Source: Sphingomonas mollis | Lineage (GTDB): Bacteria > Pseudomonadota > Alphaproteobacteria > Sphingomonadales > Sphingomonadaceae | Assembly: GCF_016427505.1 (NCBI RefSeq) | Contig: NZ_JAELXS010000004.1 | Coordinates: 186,001-250,000 of the forward strand | DNA length: 64,000 bases | Direction: 5' to 3' | Part shown: positions 53,650 through 62,235 of the stretch, in pieces | Layout of the letters: each line of letters starts with the position of its first letter | Position numbering within the stretch: the first letter of the stretch is position 1 | Position numbers and translations under genes: made by a program | Notes under the pieces: generated by a model | What the model was told of the DNA's origin: nothing | Database searches by the model: none | Seen by the model: only the letters and a program-made list of their open reading frames with translations

Positions 53650-54047
53650 TGCATCTGATCGACACCAATATCGCCATCTACCTTCGTGATGGCCACGACA
53701 GGATCACCGCCCGCCTGATGACCCTGTCGCAACGGCCCGCCATGTCGCTGATGACATGGGTGGAGATGGAGGGCGGCGTTCATGCCGATCCGCGCTACGC
53801 CACATACCGCCGGGCGACACTCGACGCGCTGGTCGCGGCGATCGATATACTGCCGATCGATCCACCGGTGGTCACCGCCTATGGCAGCATCATCGCCGCC
53901 CGCGGCTTCTCCCGCGCGCGCATCCTCGACCGGCTGATCGCCGCCACCGCGATCGTCCACGGCCTGACGCTCGTCACCATCAACGGCGAAGACTTCCGCG
54001 ATATCCCCGGCCTGTCGCTCGACATCTGGCCGGCCCCGGCTCAGTAA
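53649..54047 (+). CDS. vapC: VapC-type PIN-domain toxin
   Basis: A 132-residue endoribonuclease. The acidic PIN residues are present: D5 in LIDTNIAIYL, Glu in VEMEGGVHAD, Asp in ILDRLIAATAIVHGL, and Asp in INGEDFRDIPGL. It probably cleaves tRNA or rRNA when not bound by the antitoxin. The ATG overlaps the antitoxin's stop by one base. Its 3' end overlaps the convergent tamB by seven bases. Confidence 0.92.
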   Translation: MHLIDTNIAIYLRDGHDRITARLMTLSQRPAMSLMTWVEMEGGVHADPRYATYRRATLDALVAAIDILPIDPPVVTAYGSIIAARGFSRARILDRLIAATAIVHGLTLVTINGEDFRDIPGLSLDIWPAPAQ

Positions 54048-57000
54048 TCCCGCGATATCCGCACGTTCGCGCTCTGCCGGCCGAGCGTCGAGATGCTCGA
54101 CAGCAACGACAGCCAGCGCGTCACCTGAAACTCGACCTGCGTGGCCGAGTAACCCTGACCATCGGTCACGATCTCGGCATAGAGCCGCCGCGTCACATAT
54201 TTGCCCGCCGCGATCGACGTGCCCTGCCCGGTCTGGGGATCGGCCGGCAGGATGCGCAGCCGGTCCAGCCCCGCCGCCCGCCGCACCGCGTTAATCGGGT
54301 TCAGACCGTTGCCGCCATCCTGCAACGCCGCCACCGCCGCCGCCAGTTGCAGTGCCTCGGGCGCGGACAGGTTGGTGATCGAGGTGCCGAACAGCAACCG
54401 CGATAATAACTCGTCCTCGGGCAGCGCCGGCACGCTGGAAAAACCGATCTCGGGCTTCAGCGCATTGCCCGTCACCCGGATCGACGCGTTCAGACCGGTC
54501 GTGTCCGCATTCGCCTCGATATCCAACGATGGGTTGGCGGGCGTTTCGCCACCGAAGCGAATAACGCCGCGCGACAGTTCGAACTCGCGGCCGGCGAACT
54601 CGTAATCACCGCGGATCAACCGCGCCTGCCCGGTGATCGCCGGATTCTCCGGCTGACCACCGATCTGCAGGTTCGCCGACCATTCGCTGGTCAGGCCCAG
54701 CCCGCTGACCATCACTCCGGTCCGCGCCCGCGCGTTCAGCGCCAGCGTCCACGGCGCGGTCGGGCGATTGTCACCCTCGTCGCCGCCCGGCACATTGATC
54801 TCGCGGATGTTCAGCTTCGGGGCCGCGGTCGCCGCCGTCGCCTGACCCAGGCGATAGCGTGCGGCGTCCAGCGTCACATCACCGGAAATCGTGCCGCCCG
54901 TGCCGTTCGACAGGAACCGCAACGGCCCGGTCACCGTCGCGCCGATATCGTCGCGCGCGATCATCACCGCCTTGTCCGCCTGCAACTTCAGGTCCAGACC
55001 GATGCCGTTGGTGGCGGCGAAGTCGAACTGCCCCGCCCCCGTCACCCGACCGCCACGCCCGGCATCCGCCCCGAACCGGTCGATCGCCAGCCGCGATCCG
55101 GCGAAGCGGCCGCTCGCCTGAACATTGGTCAGCAGCGTCCCCGTCGTCGCGCTTTCGATGCGGGCGCCATTGGTCTGCAACGCCCCCCGGATCAACGGCG
55201 CACCCAGTCGCCCGGTCACATCGGCGCCGAGCGATACCGGCCCCGACAGGTCGAACAGCTCCACCCCCGTCAGCCGCCACAGCGCATCCGCCGGCCCGGC
55301 ATAGCGCAACTGCGCGAACAGACCGGCCCCCGCCAGCCGTGCCGCCAGCGATCCGCTCCCCAGCGGCGCGAGTTGCGCCTGCGCTCGCCCGATCGTCTTG
55401 CCCCCCGATGCCATCACCGCGCGCAGGCCGGCGCGATCGGCGCGCAACACCCCCGCGACGCCGACATCGATCGGGGTCGAATTCAGCACCAGCCCCGCCC
55501 GCGTCAGCGCGCGCACCGTCATGTCGACGCGCCCCGTCGGCGCGCCCTCCGCCGGCGCCGCGAGCGTCAATGTCCCCGACGCGCTGCCCCCCAGCCCCAG
55601 TCCGGGGAAACCGATGTCGAGGATCGTCAGCGGCATCCTCGTGACACTACCGTCCACCGCCACGCCACCGGCGGACCAGCGCCCCGCCAACCGCGCCTCG
55701 CCACCCGCAAAGGTCAATCGCGTCGGTTGCAGGCGCCAGCCATCGCCATCGCGCGCGATCACCGCCGGCGTCAGCAATCGCAGCGGCCGGCGATCCAGCG
55801 TCCCCTGCACGTTCACGGTGAAATCATCGGGCCGCACCTGCGCCACCGTCTGGATATCGAACACCCGCCCCCGCGATCCGGCGATCGCCGCGCGGATTTC
55901 GCCCGTGCCGTCGGTCAGCTTGGCGGTGCCCGCAAACCGCGCCAGCGACAGCCCGCTATAACGCAGGCCCAGCCCCCGCGCGGTGGCGTCGATCACCGGC
56001 CCGGCGTCGGCCAGCAACACGGACCCGTCCAGCCGCCCGACCCGTAGCGTCGCGCCATCGAACGCCGCCTGCCGCGCGTCGAGATGCGCCTCGATCCGCT
56101 GCACCTCACCGACCGGCCGGAACAGCAATTCCCCCGACAGCGCCCCCGCCACCGCCAGCCGGCCGTCGAAGCCGCCATCGACGATCGCCAGACTGCCCCG
56201 CGCCCGCGCACCCGCGACATCCACCGCGTCGATCGCGATTGAGGATTGCTGGCCGCTCGGCAACAGGATCGACCCGTTCGCACGGAACGGCCCCAGCCGC
56301 GATCCTCCCGCCGCCACGAACGCGAAGCCGGCCGCCGTCGGGTCGAGATGCGCCCGCACATCGCTCAGCCCCAACGCATCGTTTGGCCGCGCCAGCCGCA
56401 GGTCGATCGTCGGCCGCTCGATCCGGCCATCAAGCATCAGCGTCACCGGTCCATACGTCGCCTGCCGCCCCGCTCCCTCGAAATGGAACGTCCCGTCCCG
56501 CCGGCGATAACCATTGCCGTTCAGCCGCAATCCCGGCGAGGTCAGTTGCAGGCCGTTGAAATGCAGGATGCCGTCGGGCGTCCGCTCCAGCCCGGTCACG
56601 ATCCGCGGCAATCCATCGGTCAGCGACCGAAAGAACGCATTGTCCAGCCGCCGCACCTGCGCCACGCCGCGCCCGACGATGCGGGTGCCATGGCCATTCG
56701 GTCCGGGCACGACCTGCAACGTGGAATCGATGTCGACCACGCCGATGCCGGGGATCAGATACCGGCCGAGCTGCCCGCCCAGGCCCACCTGATACCGCCC
56801 GGTCCGCAGGTCGAGCGCCAGCGTGATGCGCCCCTGCAGCTTGTCCGATCGCAGCTGCAGGTTGCTGCCCGTCAGCGTCGGTGGCGCCAGTCGCAGCGCG
56901 CCGTCGATCGACAGGTTGTTCAGGATACCGCCCGCGACATTGCCGACGCCCGTCACCCGCGCCGCCGTCACCCGGATCGGCACGGTCGTCGGAAACGGCG

Positions 57001-58150
57001 ACAACCGCCCGACCCCGCCCGCGCGCACCCGCTCGAACCCGGTATCGTCGAACGCCAGCCGATCGGCGATCAGCCGATAGTCGTATTTGGCGGTGGCAAA
57101 CGCCCCGTCGAGGATCGCGCGCAACTCGATGCCACGCCCGCTCATGTTCGGAAACAGCGCCGCCGGCCGCAACAGGCGCGTGCGGATCTTCAGGTTGCGA
57201 TAGACGCCGGCCCCCAGATCGACCTCGCCATCAACCTCCGCCGCCAACGCCGCCGATCGCAGGCCCAGCCGCCCGTCCAGCCGTCGATGCGCGAAGATCG
57301 CCGCCCCCTCGACCAGCAATCGCGGCGCCGTCAACCGTGCCGCCTTGCCGGTCAGCAGCGATGCCGGCGCGATCGTGCCGCCCAGCGTATAGCGTCCTTC
57401 CTGCGCGGTCAGGGCCAGATCGACGACGCGGGCGCCCGCCACCTCCGCCCGCGCATCGCCGCGCCACCGCGCCCAGCTGCCGTCGCCCGCCACGGTCAGC
57501 GTCACGGGTCCGCGCACGCCCACGGCCTTAGCCAGCACGCCGCCGGCCGCGCCGGCCCCGCGCACATCGATATCGAAGCGATCCCGCGCCGGCGCCGCGT
57601 CGATCGCCAGCCGCAACCGATCGCTCCCCTCGACCAGCGCGTTCAGCTTCACCAGCGCCCGGCCCGACCGGATATCCGCCGCGCCCGCCAGCCGCCCGAC
57701 CCGTTCGCGCCCCAATACGGGCGGCGCCAGCACCAGCCGGCCGACATCGACGCGGCCGATGCGAATGTCGAAATCGGGCAGGATCGGGCCACGCCTGCCC
57801 GTCGGCCGCGTGTGCGGCACATGCGCCAGCCGCGCCTCGGGAATCGCCAGCCGGTCGATCGACAGCTCGTTCCACAACCAGCGCCACGGCGCCCAGTCCA
57901 GCTCGACGCGCGGCGCACTGAACACCAGCCCGTCGACGTCATAGACGCGCAGATCGTTCAACCGCGTGTCGGCATAGAGCGACCCGTCGATCCGCCCGAC
58001 CGCGAAACGCAGCCCGTTCGCCGTCCTTATCGCGCCGATCCGCTCCGCGACCAGCCGGTGCCCCCACGGCGTATCGACCAGGATCAGCGCCATCGCGACG
58101 ATCGCCGCCAGCGCCGCGATCGTACCGGCGATCCACCGCCGCCACCGCAT
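54041..58150 (-). CDS. tamB: Translocation and assembly module protein TamB (DUF490)
   Basis: A 1369-residue inner-membrane-anchored protein. One N-terminal helix (about 8-27), a very long beta-rich periplasmic body, and the C-terminal DUF490 domain (about 1030-1369), which ends in RQSANVRISRDY. It spans the periplasm and works with TamA in outer-membrane protein insertion or lipid transport. It starts on the last base of the tamA stop. Strand overlap with vapC (seven bases) is tail to tail. Confidence 0.93.
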   Translation of the reverse strand: MRWRRWIAGTIAALAAIVAMALILVDTPWGHRLVAERIGAIRTANGLRFAVGRIDGSLYADTRLNDLRVYDVDGLVFSAPRVELDWAPWRWLWNELSIDRLAIPEARLAHVPHTRPTGRRGPILPDFDIRIGRVDVGRLVLAPPVLGRERVGRLAGAADIRSGRALVKLNALVEGSDRLRLAIDAAPARDRFDIDVRGAGAAGGVLAKAVGVRGPVTLTVAGDGSWARWRGDARAEVAGARVVDLALTAQEGRYTLGGTIAPASLLTGKAARLTAPRLLVEGAAIFAHRRLDGRLGLRSAALAAEVDGEVDLGAGVYRNLKIRTRLLRPAALFPNMSGRGIELRAILDGAFATAKYDYRLIADRLAFDDTGFERVRAGGVGRLSPFPTTVPIRVTAARVTGVGNVAGGILNNLSIDGALRLAPPTLTGSNLQLRSDKLQGRITLALDLRTGRYQVGLGGQLGRYLIPGIGVVDIDSTLQVVPGPNGHGTRIVGRGVAQVRRLDNAFFRSLTDGLPRIVTGLERTPDGILHFNGLQLTSPGLRLNGNGYRRRDGTFHFEGAGRQATYGPVTLMLDGRIERPTIDLRLARPNDALGLSDVRAHLDPTAAGFAFVAAGGSRLGPFRANGSILLPSGQQSSIAIDAVDVAGARARGSLAIVDGGFDGRLAVAGALSGELLFRPVGEVQRIEAHLDARQAAFDGATLRVGRLDGSVLLADAGPVIDATARGLGLRYSGLSLARFAGTAKLTDGTGEIRAAIAGSRGRVFDIQTVAQVRPDDFTVNVQGTLDRRPLRLLTPAVIARDGDGWRLQPTRLTFAGGEARLAGRWSAGGVAVDGSVTRMPLTILDIGFPGLGLGGSASGTLTLAAPAEGAPTGRVDMTVRALTRAGLVLNSTPIDVGVAGVLRADRAGLRAVMASGGKTIGRAQAQLAPLGSGSLAARLAGAGLFAQLRYAGPADALWRLTGVELFDLSGPVSLGADVTGRLGAPLIRGALQTNGARIESATTGTLLTNVQASGRFAGSRLAIDRFGADAGRGGRVTGAGQFDFAATNGIGLDLKLQADKAVMIARDDIGATVTGPLRFLSNGTGGTISGDVTLDAARYRLGQATAATAAPKLNIREINVPGGDEGDNRPTAPWTLALNARARTGVMVSGLGLTSEWSANLQIGGQPENPAITGQARLIRGDYEFAGREFELSRGVIRFGGETPANPSLDIEANADTTGLNASIRVTGNALKPEIGFSSVPALPEDELLSRLLFGTSITNLSAPEALQLAAAVAALQDGGNGLNPINAVRRAAGLDRLRILPADPQTGQGTSIAAGKYVTRRLYAEIVTDGQGYSATQVEFQVTRWLSLLSSISTLGRQSANVRISRDY

Positions 58151-60114
58151 CAGAATGCCTGCCCCAGCGACACGTACACCGCGATCTTCGAATCGCCCGG
58201 TTGCGGATTGATCGGCGTGCCGACATCCAGCCTGATCGGCCCGAAATTGGAATAATATCGCACGCCCAGACCCGTGCCGTAACGAAAGCCGGAAAAGCCC
58301 GGCAACGGCGAGGTATAGATGTTGCCCGCATCGAGGAACGGCACGATCCCGAAATTGCCGAACGCCTTCACCCGCGCCTCGATCGCGAATTCGGTCAGGC
58401 TGCGGCCGCCGATCGGATCGTTGTTGGGGTCACGCGGCCCGATCGACTGATATCCATATCCCCGCACCGATGCGCCGCCACCGGCATAAAAGCGCCGCGA
58501 CGGCGCCACTGCATCGCGCGGTGCACCGACGATCGTGCCCAGCCGCGTCCGTCCCGCCAGCACGACGCGCGACCCGATGCTGCGATAGATGCTCGCATCG
58601 ACCTGCGTCCGCGCATAACCGAACACCGCGCCCTGCAACGACACTTCGGGGCTCAACCGCCCACCCAGCCGGAACCCGCGCGTCGGGTTCAGCAGGTCGT
58701 CGGTCCCGTCATAGATCAGGCTGGTCGGCAGCGCGCCGATGAAGAACGTCCGCCGTCGCGGTAACCCGGTCGAGAGCAACACGTCCTGCTCGTCCGACGC
58801 CAGCAGTTCCGCCCCCAGCGACCATGTCCATGTCTTCTGGAAGAAGATGTTCGTCTGCCGCTCCAGCGATCCCGACAGCGAATAGGTCTTGGCGTCGTAC
58901 GCGTCGCGGTTCTGATGAGCAGCCGCCGCCTGCAACGTCAGCACCCGGTCGCGGGCATGGAAATTGCTGCGGCGATAGACCAGCGACGACAACTGCTCCT
59001 GCGTGCCGAGCACACTGCGGATCGTCAGCGCGCCTTCGGGCGGGAACAGGTTGCGATGCGTCCAGCTGAGTTCCAGCCGCGCGCCCTCGCCGGTGCCATA
59101 TCCCAATTCGCCCGCCACGGTGTGCGGCGGCGCGGGGTCCAGCTTCACCGCGATATCGACGGTACCCGGCTCCTTGCCCTCGACCGGCTCCAGTTCCACC
59201 GCCGCGACCAGCCCGGTCTGGATCAGCGCCCGGCGCAGGTCGTCGATGCGCGACTGGTCGAACGGCGCCCCCCGGCGGAACCTAGCGATGTCGGCGACAT
59301 GATCCGGCCCGAACACGCGGTTGCCGGGCAGCGCGACGATATCGCCAAACCGCCGCGCGCCGCCCGGCTGCACGCTCAGGTCCAGCGTCGCCGTCTTCGC
59401 GGCGCGATCGACCACGATCGCCGGATCGCCGACCTCGGCGAAGGGGAAGCCCGCGCGCCCGATCGCGGTTTCAAGCGCGGTCTGGCCGGCGACCACCCCA
59501 TCGGCATCGACCGCGTCACCTGCCTTCACGGCGAAAGCGGTGTTCAGCGCCGCGGCCTTCTCCCCCGCCGCGTCCACCCCCGCCAGCGTGACACCCGCGA
59601 ACCGGTAAAGCCCGCCCGGCACGGTATCCAGTACCACCAGCGGCCGCGCACCCGGCTCCACCCGCGTCGTCACCTGCGCATCATAATATCCCTGCGCCCG
59701 CAACAACGTGACGAGCAGTGCCGCATCCTCCCGCGCGCGCCGGTCGAGCTGCGCCGCATTGGCCACCGAACCGTCATTGGCGTCGAGCGTCGAGTTCTCG
59801 GCAAAACGCTGGCGTAGCAGCGGCGTCGCGACGGCATCGATCCCGTCGATCCGCCACGTATAGCGACGCTCGGCGGTCACGTCGGTGGTCGCGGCCACCG
59901 CCTGCGGATCGACCGGTTCGATTGGGAGCGTTGGCCAGTCGACGCCGATATCGGGCAGCGGCGCGAGCGGTGCATCGGGATCGACCGCTTGCGCACCGAC
60001 CGTGGGTGCCTGGCCGGCGGCAGGCACGGCATTGCCCTGCGCCGAGAGAGGCGATCCGGCCAGGACAAGACAGGCGGCGGCGGCATGGCCCACCCGCCGG
60101 ATGCGGCATTCCAT
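58150..60114 (-). CDS. tamA: Outer-membrane assembly protein TamA (BamA family)
   Basis: A 654-residue Omp85-family protein. Signal peptide (about 1-25), an acidic-proline segment, three POTRA-like repeats (about 70-300) and a 16-strand barrel. The barrel carries the family's VRGYGYQSIGP motif and ends in VYVSLGQAF with a terminal Phe. It forms a pair with TamB, translated from one transcript. GAGGGCGAG precedes ATG 60114. Confidence 0.93.
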   Translation of the reverse strand: MECRIRRVGHAAAACLVLAGSPLSAQGNAVPAAGQAPTVGAQAVDPDAPLAPLPDIGVDWPTLPIEPVDPQAVAATTDVTAERRYTWRIDGIDAVATPLLRQRFAENSTLDANDGSVANAAQLDRRAREDAALLVTLLRAQGYYDAQVTTRVEPGARPLVVLDTVPGGLYRFAGVTLAGVDAAGEKAAALNTAFAVKAGDAVDADGVVAGQTALETAIGRAGFPFAEVGDPAIVVDRAAKTATLDLSVQPGGARRFGDIVALPGNRVFGPDHVADIARFRRGAPFDQSRIDDLRRALIQTGLVAAVELEPVEGKEPGTVDIAVKLDPAPPHTVAGELGYGTGEGARLELSWTHRNLFPPEGALTIRSVLGTQEQLSSLVYRRSNFHARDRVLTLQAAAAHQNRDAYDAKTYSLSGSLERQTNIFFQKTWTWSLGAELLASDEQDVLLSTGLPRRRTFFIGALPTSLIYDGTDDLLNPTRGFRLGGRLSPEVSLQGAVFGYARTQVDASIYRSIGSRVVLAGRTRLGTIVGAPRDAVAPSRRFYAGGGASVRGYGYQSIGPRDPNNDPIGGRSLTEFAIEARVKAFGNFGIVPFLDAGNIYTSPLPGFSGFRYGTGLGVRYYSNFGPIRLDVGTPINPQPGDSKIAVYVSLGQAF

Positions 60115-60212
60115 GCTCGCCCTCTAGCTCCGCTCCGGTCCGATACATACCCCTATGGCACGGGAATATCGACGGATGGATCTCCCCGCCGTCCGCGTCG
60201 AACGCGTCCCTA

Positions 60213-60336
60213 CCATTCGGCCTGATCGAAGTCGAAGGCCACCTCTGCACAGGGTGCTTCGACTTCGACGCCATGCGTCGAAGTTTATCCTGAGCGGCTG
60301 GCTTGCCAGCCAGTCGAAGGACTCAGCACGAACGGT
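60213..60336. repeat. Inverted repeat R2, copy 2
   Basis: CCATTCGGCCTGATCGAAGT starts the left arm; the right arm ends CTCAGCACGAACGG. An inner GCTGGCTTGCCAGC stem is present. It occupies the gap between a 74-residue protein gene and tamA. Confidence 0.75.
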
Positions 60337-60363
60337 TGAAGTAAGCGCGGGATACTCTCGATC

Positions 60364-60588
60364 CTAGTGCACCGTCCCGATCGCCTCATCGACCGACAGG
60401 ATCACGATCAACCGTTCGACCTGCCGCCAGCGGCAGAAATGGATGTGGTTGCCCAGATCGCGGCTGCGGTCGGCGCGGGCGGCGGCCTCGGTCGCGGCGT
60501 CGGTGCCGAAGGCGGCGATCAGTTCGGCGGCCGTCGCGGCTTGACCGGCGTCGGTGATATAGGGAGCGATATAACGGGCAGACGGCAT
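60364..60588 (-). CDS. Hypothetical protein, 74 residues
   Basis: The product has RYIAPYITDAGQAATAAELI, an Ala-rich helix AFGTDAATEAAARADRSRDL, and a distinct GNHIHFCRWRQVERLIVIL. GGGAGGCG stands close to the ATG. I know short sphingomonad proteins with a similar HFCRWRQVE ending but no function. It is on the same strand as tamA, separated by the R2 element. Confidence 0.75.
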   Translation of the reverse strand: MPSARYIAPYITDAGQAATAAELIAAFGTDAATEAAARADRSRDLGNHIHFCRWRQVERLIVILSVDEAIGTVH

Positions 60589-60717
60589 CGCCTCCCATCC
60601 CGTCCGCGGACACGTTCGTCAATCGCCGGTCGCAACGGCTCGCCGCATCGACACGACCCCGACACCGATACCGACACCGGGTGGCGTCCGCCCGCCGGGC
60701 GTGGCAGGGTCGCCACC

Positions 60718-60888
60718 ATGTCGGATCGATCCCCTCCCGCCGCCGCCGGCGGCGTCCTCATCGCGATCGGGCCGCTGGTCGGCGTCGCCATCGGCTTCGC
60801 CTTCGGACAGGCGACCCCCGGTTTCCTGATCGGCCTCGCCGCCGGCGGCGCGGCCGCGCTCCTCATCTGGCTGCGCGACCGCCGTTAA
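60718..60888 (+). CDS. Small membrane protein, 56 residues
   Basis: The frame from ATG 60718 to TAA 60888 reads two hydrophobic helices: GVLIAIGPLVGVAIGFAFG and PGFLIGLAAGGAAALLIWL, ending in RDRR. AGGG lies before the start. This two-helix layout with a basic end fits small membrane proteins common in sphingomonads; I cannot name a function. A hairpin follows and the next gene is convergent. Confidence 0.7.
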   Translation: MSDRSPPAAAGGVLIAIGPLVGVAIGFAFGQATPGFLIGLAAGGAAALLIWLRDRR

Positions 60889-60894
60889 CGAAAG

Positions 60895-60919
60895 TTCCCT
60901 CTCCAAACGGGAGAGGGAA
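60895..60919. terminator. Bidirectional hairpin between convergent genes
   Basis: TTCCCTCTCC and GGAGAGGGAA form a perfect 10-base-pair stem between the small membrane protein and S24 repressor stops. The inner segment resembles part of repeat R4. Confidence 0.75.
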
Positions 60920-60930
60920 AGACAGCACGC

Positions 60931-61548
60931 TCAGCGCGGCCGCCGCATCTGCCACACCACACGCCCGATCAATTCCACCGGCGCATCAGGCAAGGGCGGG
61001 CTGAGTGGATTGTCGCTGCTCGCCACCGGCACGCCACCGCGCAGCACCACCCGCTTCACCATCGTCGCGCCGTCGATCCGCACTACGAACACGCCGCCGC
61101 GCGGCCCCGGCCGGCGGTCGCCGGTATCGACGAGTATGTGATCGCCGTCGAACAGCCCCGGCTCCATCGAATCGCCCTTCACCCGCAGGATCGCCGCCGC
61201 CCCCGGCGACAGGCCCAGCCGCCGCGCCAGCGACGGGTCGATCAGGTCGGTCCCCACCGCCACCTCGTCGTCCACCTGCGCCCCCGGCCCCGCAGACACC
61301 GCCACGTCCAGCCGCGGCACCCGCCACATCGCCGCCACCGCGCGGCCACCGAGTATCGCTGGTGCGACCCCAAAGAACGCCGCCAGCCGCGCGACGTCCT
61401 CCTCCTCCAGCGACCTCGGCGTCCCCCGCCGCACATATTGCTGAACATAGGCGGCATTGCGCCCGAGCATCCGCGACAGCGCCGCCAGACTGGTGCCGCT
61501 CGCCTCGGCCAGAGCCGCCAGCGCGGTACGCGGATCATCCTGCACCAT
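60931..61548 (-). CDS. S24-family (LexA/CI-like) HTH repressor
   Basis: A 205-residue regulator. N-terminal HTH (about 1-62): SLAALSRMLGRNAAYVQQYV. C-terminal S24 protease domain: Ser127 in KGDSMEP and Lys165 in MVKRVVL form the expected dyad. The likely self-cleavage bond is Ala86-Gly87 in AVSAGPGAQ. The start is ATG 61548. It looks like a damage- or stress-sensitive repressor rather than LexA itself (no classic LexA HTH). It is divergent from a small HTH-like gene. Confidence 0.88.
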   Translation of the reverse strand: MVQDDPRTALAALAEASGTSLAALSRMLGRNAAYVQQYVRRGTPRSLEEEDVARLAAFFGVAPAILGGRAVAAMWRVPRLDVAVSAGPGAQVDDEVAVGTDLIDPSLARRLGLSPGAAAILRVKGDSMEPGLFDGDHILVDTGDRRPGPRGGVFVVRIDGATMVKRVVLRGGVPVASSDNPLSPPLPDAPVELIGRVVWQMRRPR

Positions 61549-61563
61549 GCCGGATCAGTATCG

Positions 61564-61578
61564 TAGGAATATTTCCTA
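61564..61578. promoter_or_regulatory. Palindromic operator between S24 repressor and mini-HTH gene
   Basis: TAGGAA, TAT, TTCCTA: a perfect 15-base inverted repeat placed 15 bases from the repressor start. Two more GGAA half-sites follow within 30 bases (TTGGAAA and AGGAACA). It is a probable site for the S24 repressor and perhaps for the small HTH protein. Confidence 0.65.
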
Positions 61579-61637
61579 GACAAGTTGGAAATGCAGGAAC
61601 AGATCATGAACACAACATCAGATTCGCGAGGTCCGTC

Positions 61638-61814
61638 ATGTCGCTGCTCATCAAGATCGATCGCTACCTGCGGGAGACGGGGATTTCCGTCTCCCGCTTC
61701 GGGCGCGAGGCGGTCAACGATCCCCGCCTCATCTTCGATCTCCGGCGCGGTCGCGATCCGGGACCGGAAATCACCGCCAAGGTCGAAGCCTATATCGCGG
61801 ATGCCCACGCATGA
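61638..61814 (+). CDS. Very small HTH-like protein, 58 residues
   Basis: The product contains LIKIDRYLRETGISVSRFGR and NDPRLIFDLRRGRDPGPEIT, then KVEAYIADAHA. The layout (a short helix, SVSRFGREA and DPRLIFDLRRGR) looks like a minimal helix-turn-helix of the Cro or Xre kind, in about half the usual length. Start ATG 61638; the stop overlaps the next start by ATGA. Divergent from the S24 gene, it could be the Cro-like partner of a two-repressor switch. The function is inference. Confidence 0.7.
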   Translation: MSLLIKIDRYLRETGISVSRFGREAVNDPRLIFDLRRGRDPGPEITAKVEAYIADAHA

Positions 61815-62149
61815 CGTTCCTTGCCCGCTTCAGGCGTCGCCTGCCGACCGATCCCGCCCTGCCGCTGATCCGCGAGTTGATCGCCGATGCGGCGGCGAAC
61901 GGTTGCACCGTCCATCTCGTCGCCAGCGCGACTCGCGACTGGGCGAGCGCAACGTTCGTCGGCGCGCAGCACCGCATCCTGCTGACCGCGATCGCCTCGC
62001 CGGCGCTGACCGCGTGGCTGGCGGCCCTGCCGTCCGCGCAACTGGCACCCGGCCGCGATCTGCTCGGCGACCTGACGGTCGATCGGGTGTCGCCCATCGG
62101 CAACGAATGCCAGATCGAACTGTCCGCGCTGACGCTGGTGGAGGCATGA
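61811..62149 (+). CDS. Hypothetical protein, 112 residues
   Basis: No family recognised. It contains LARFRRRLPTDPALPLIREL, a hydrophobic strand TVHLVASATRDWASATFVGA, a central LTAWLAALPSAQLAPGRDLL and ends IELSALTLVEA. It is translationally coupled to the small HTH gene (ATGA), so it probably belongs to the same functional module. It has no signal peptide. Confidence 0.75.
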   Translation: MTFLARFRRRLPTDPALPLIRELIADAAANGCTVHLVASATRDWASATFVGAQHRILLTAIASPALTAWLAALPSAQLAPGRDLLGDLTVDRVSPIGNECQIELSALTLVEA

Positions 62150-62167
62150 TGCCGCGTTGCAATATAC

Positions 62168-62196
62168 TGTTGATATAACGTAACACGATCGTTACG
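62168..62196. promoter_or_regulatory. Candidate zinc-type (Zur-like) site before the TonB receptor
   Basis: TGTT and AACA flank ten bases (62168-62185), overlapping a second inverted repeat CGTAAC/GTTACG (62179-62196), about 40-70 bases before the receptor start. The pattern partly resembles Zur boxes, but the match is not strong. Confidence 0.3.
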
Positions 62197-62235
62197 AAGC
62201 TGTGCGACCTTCTTCTTCGCGGAGCTTTCAGTTCG

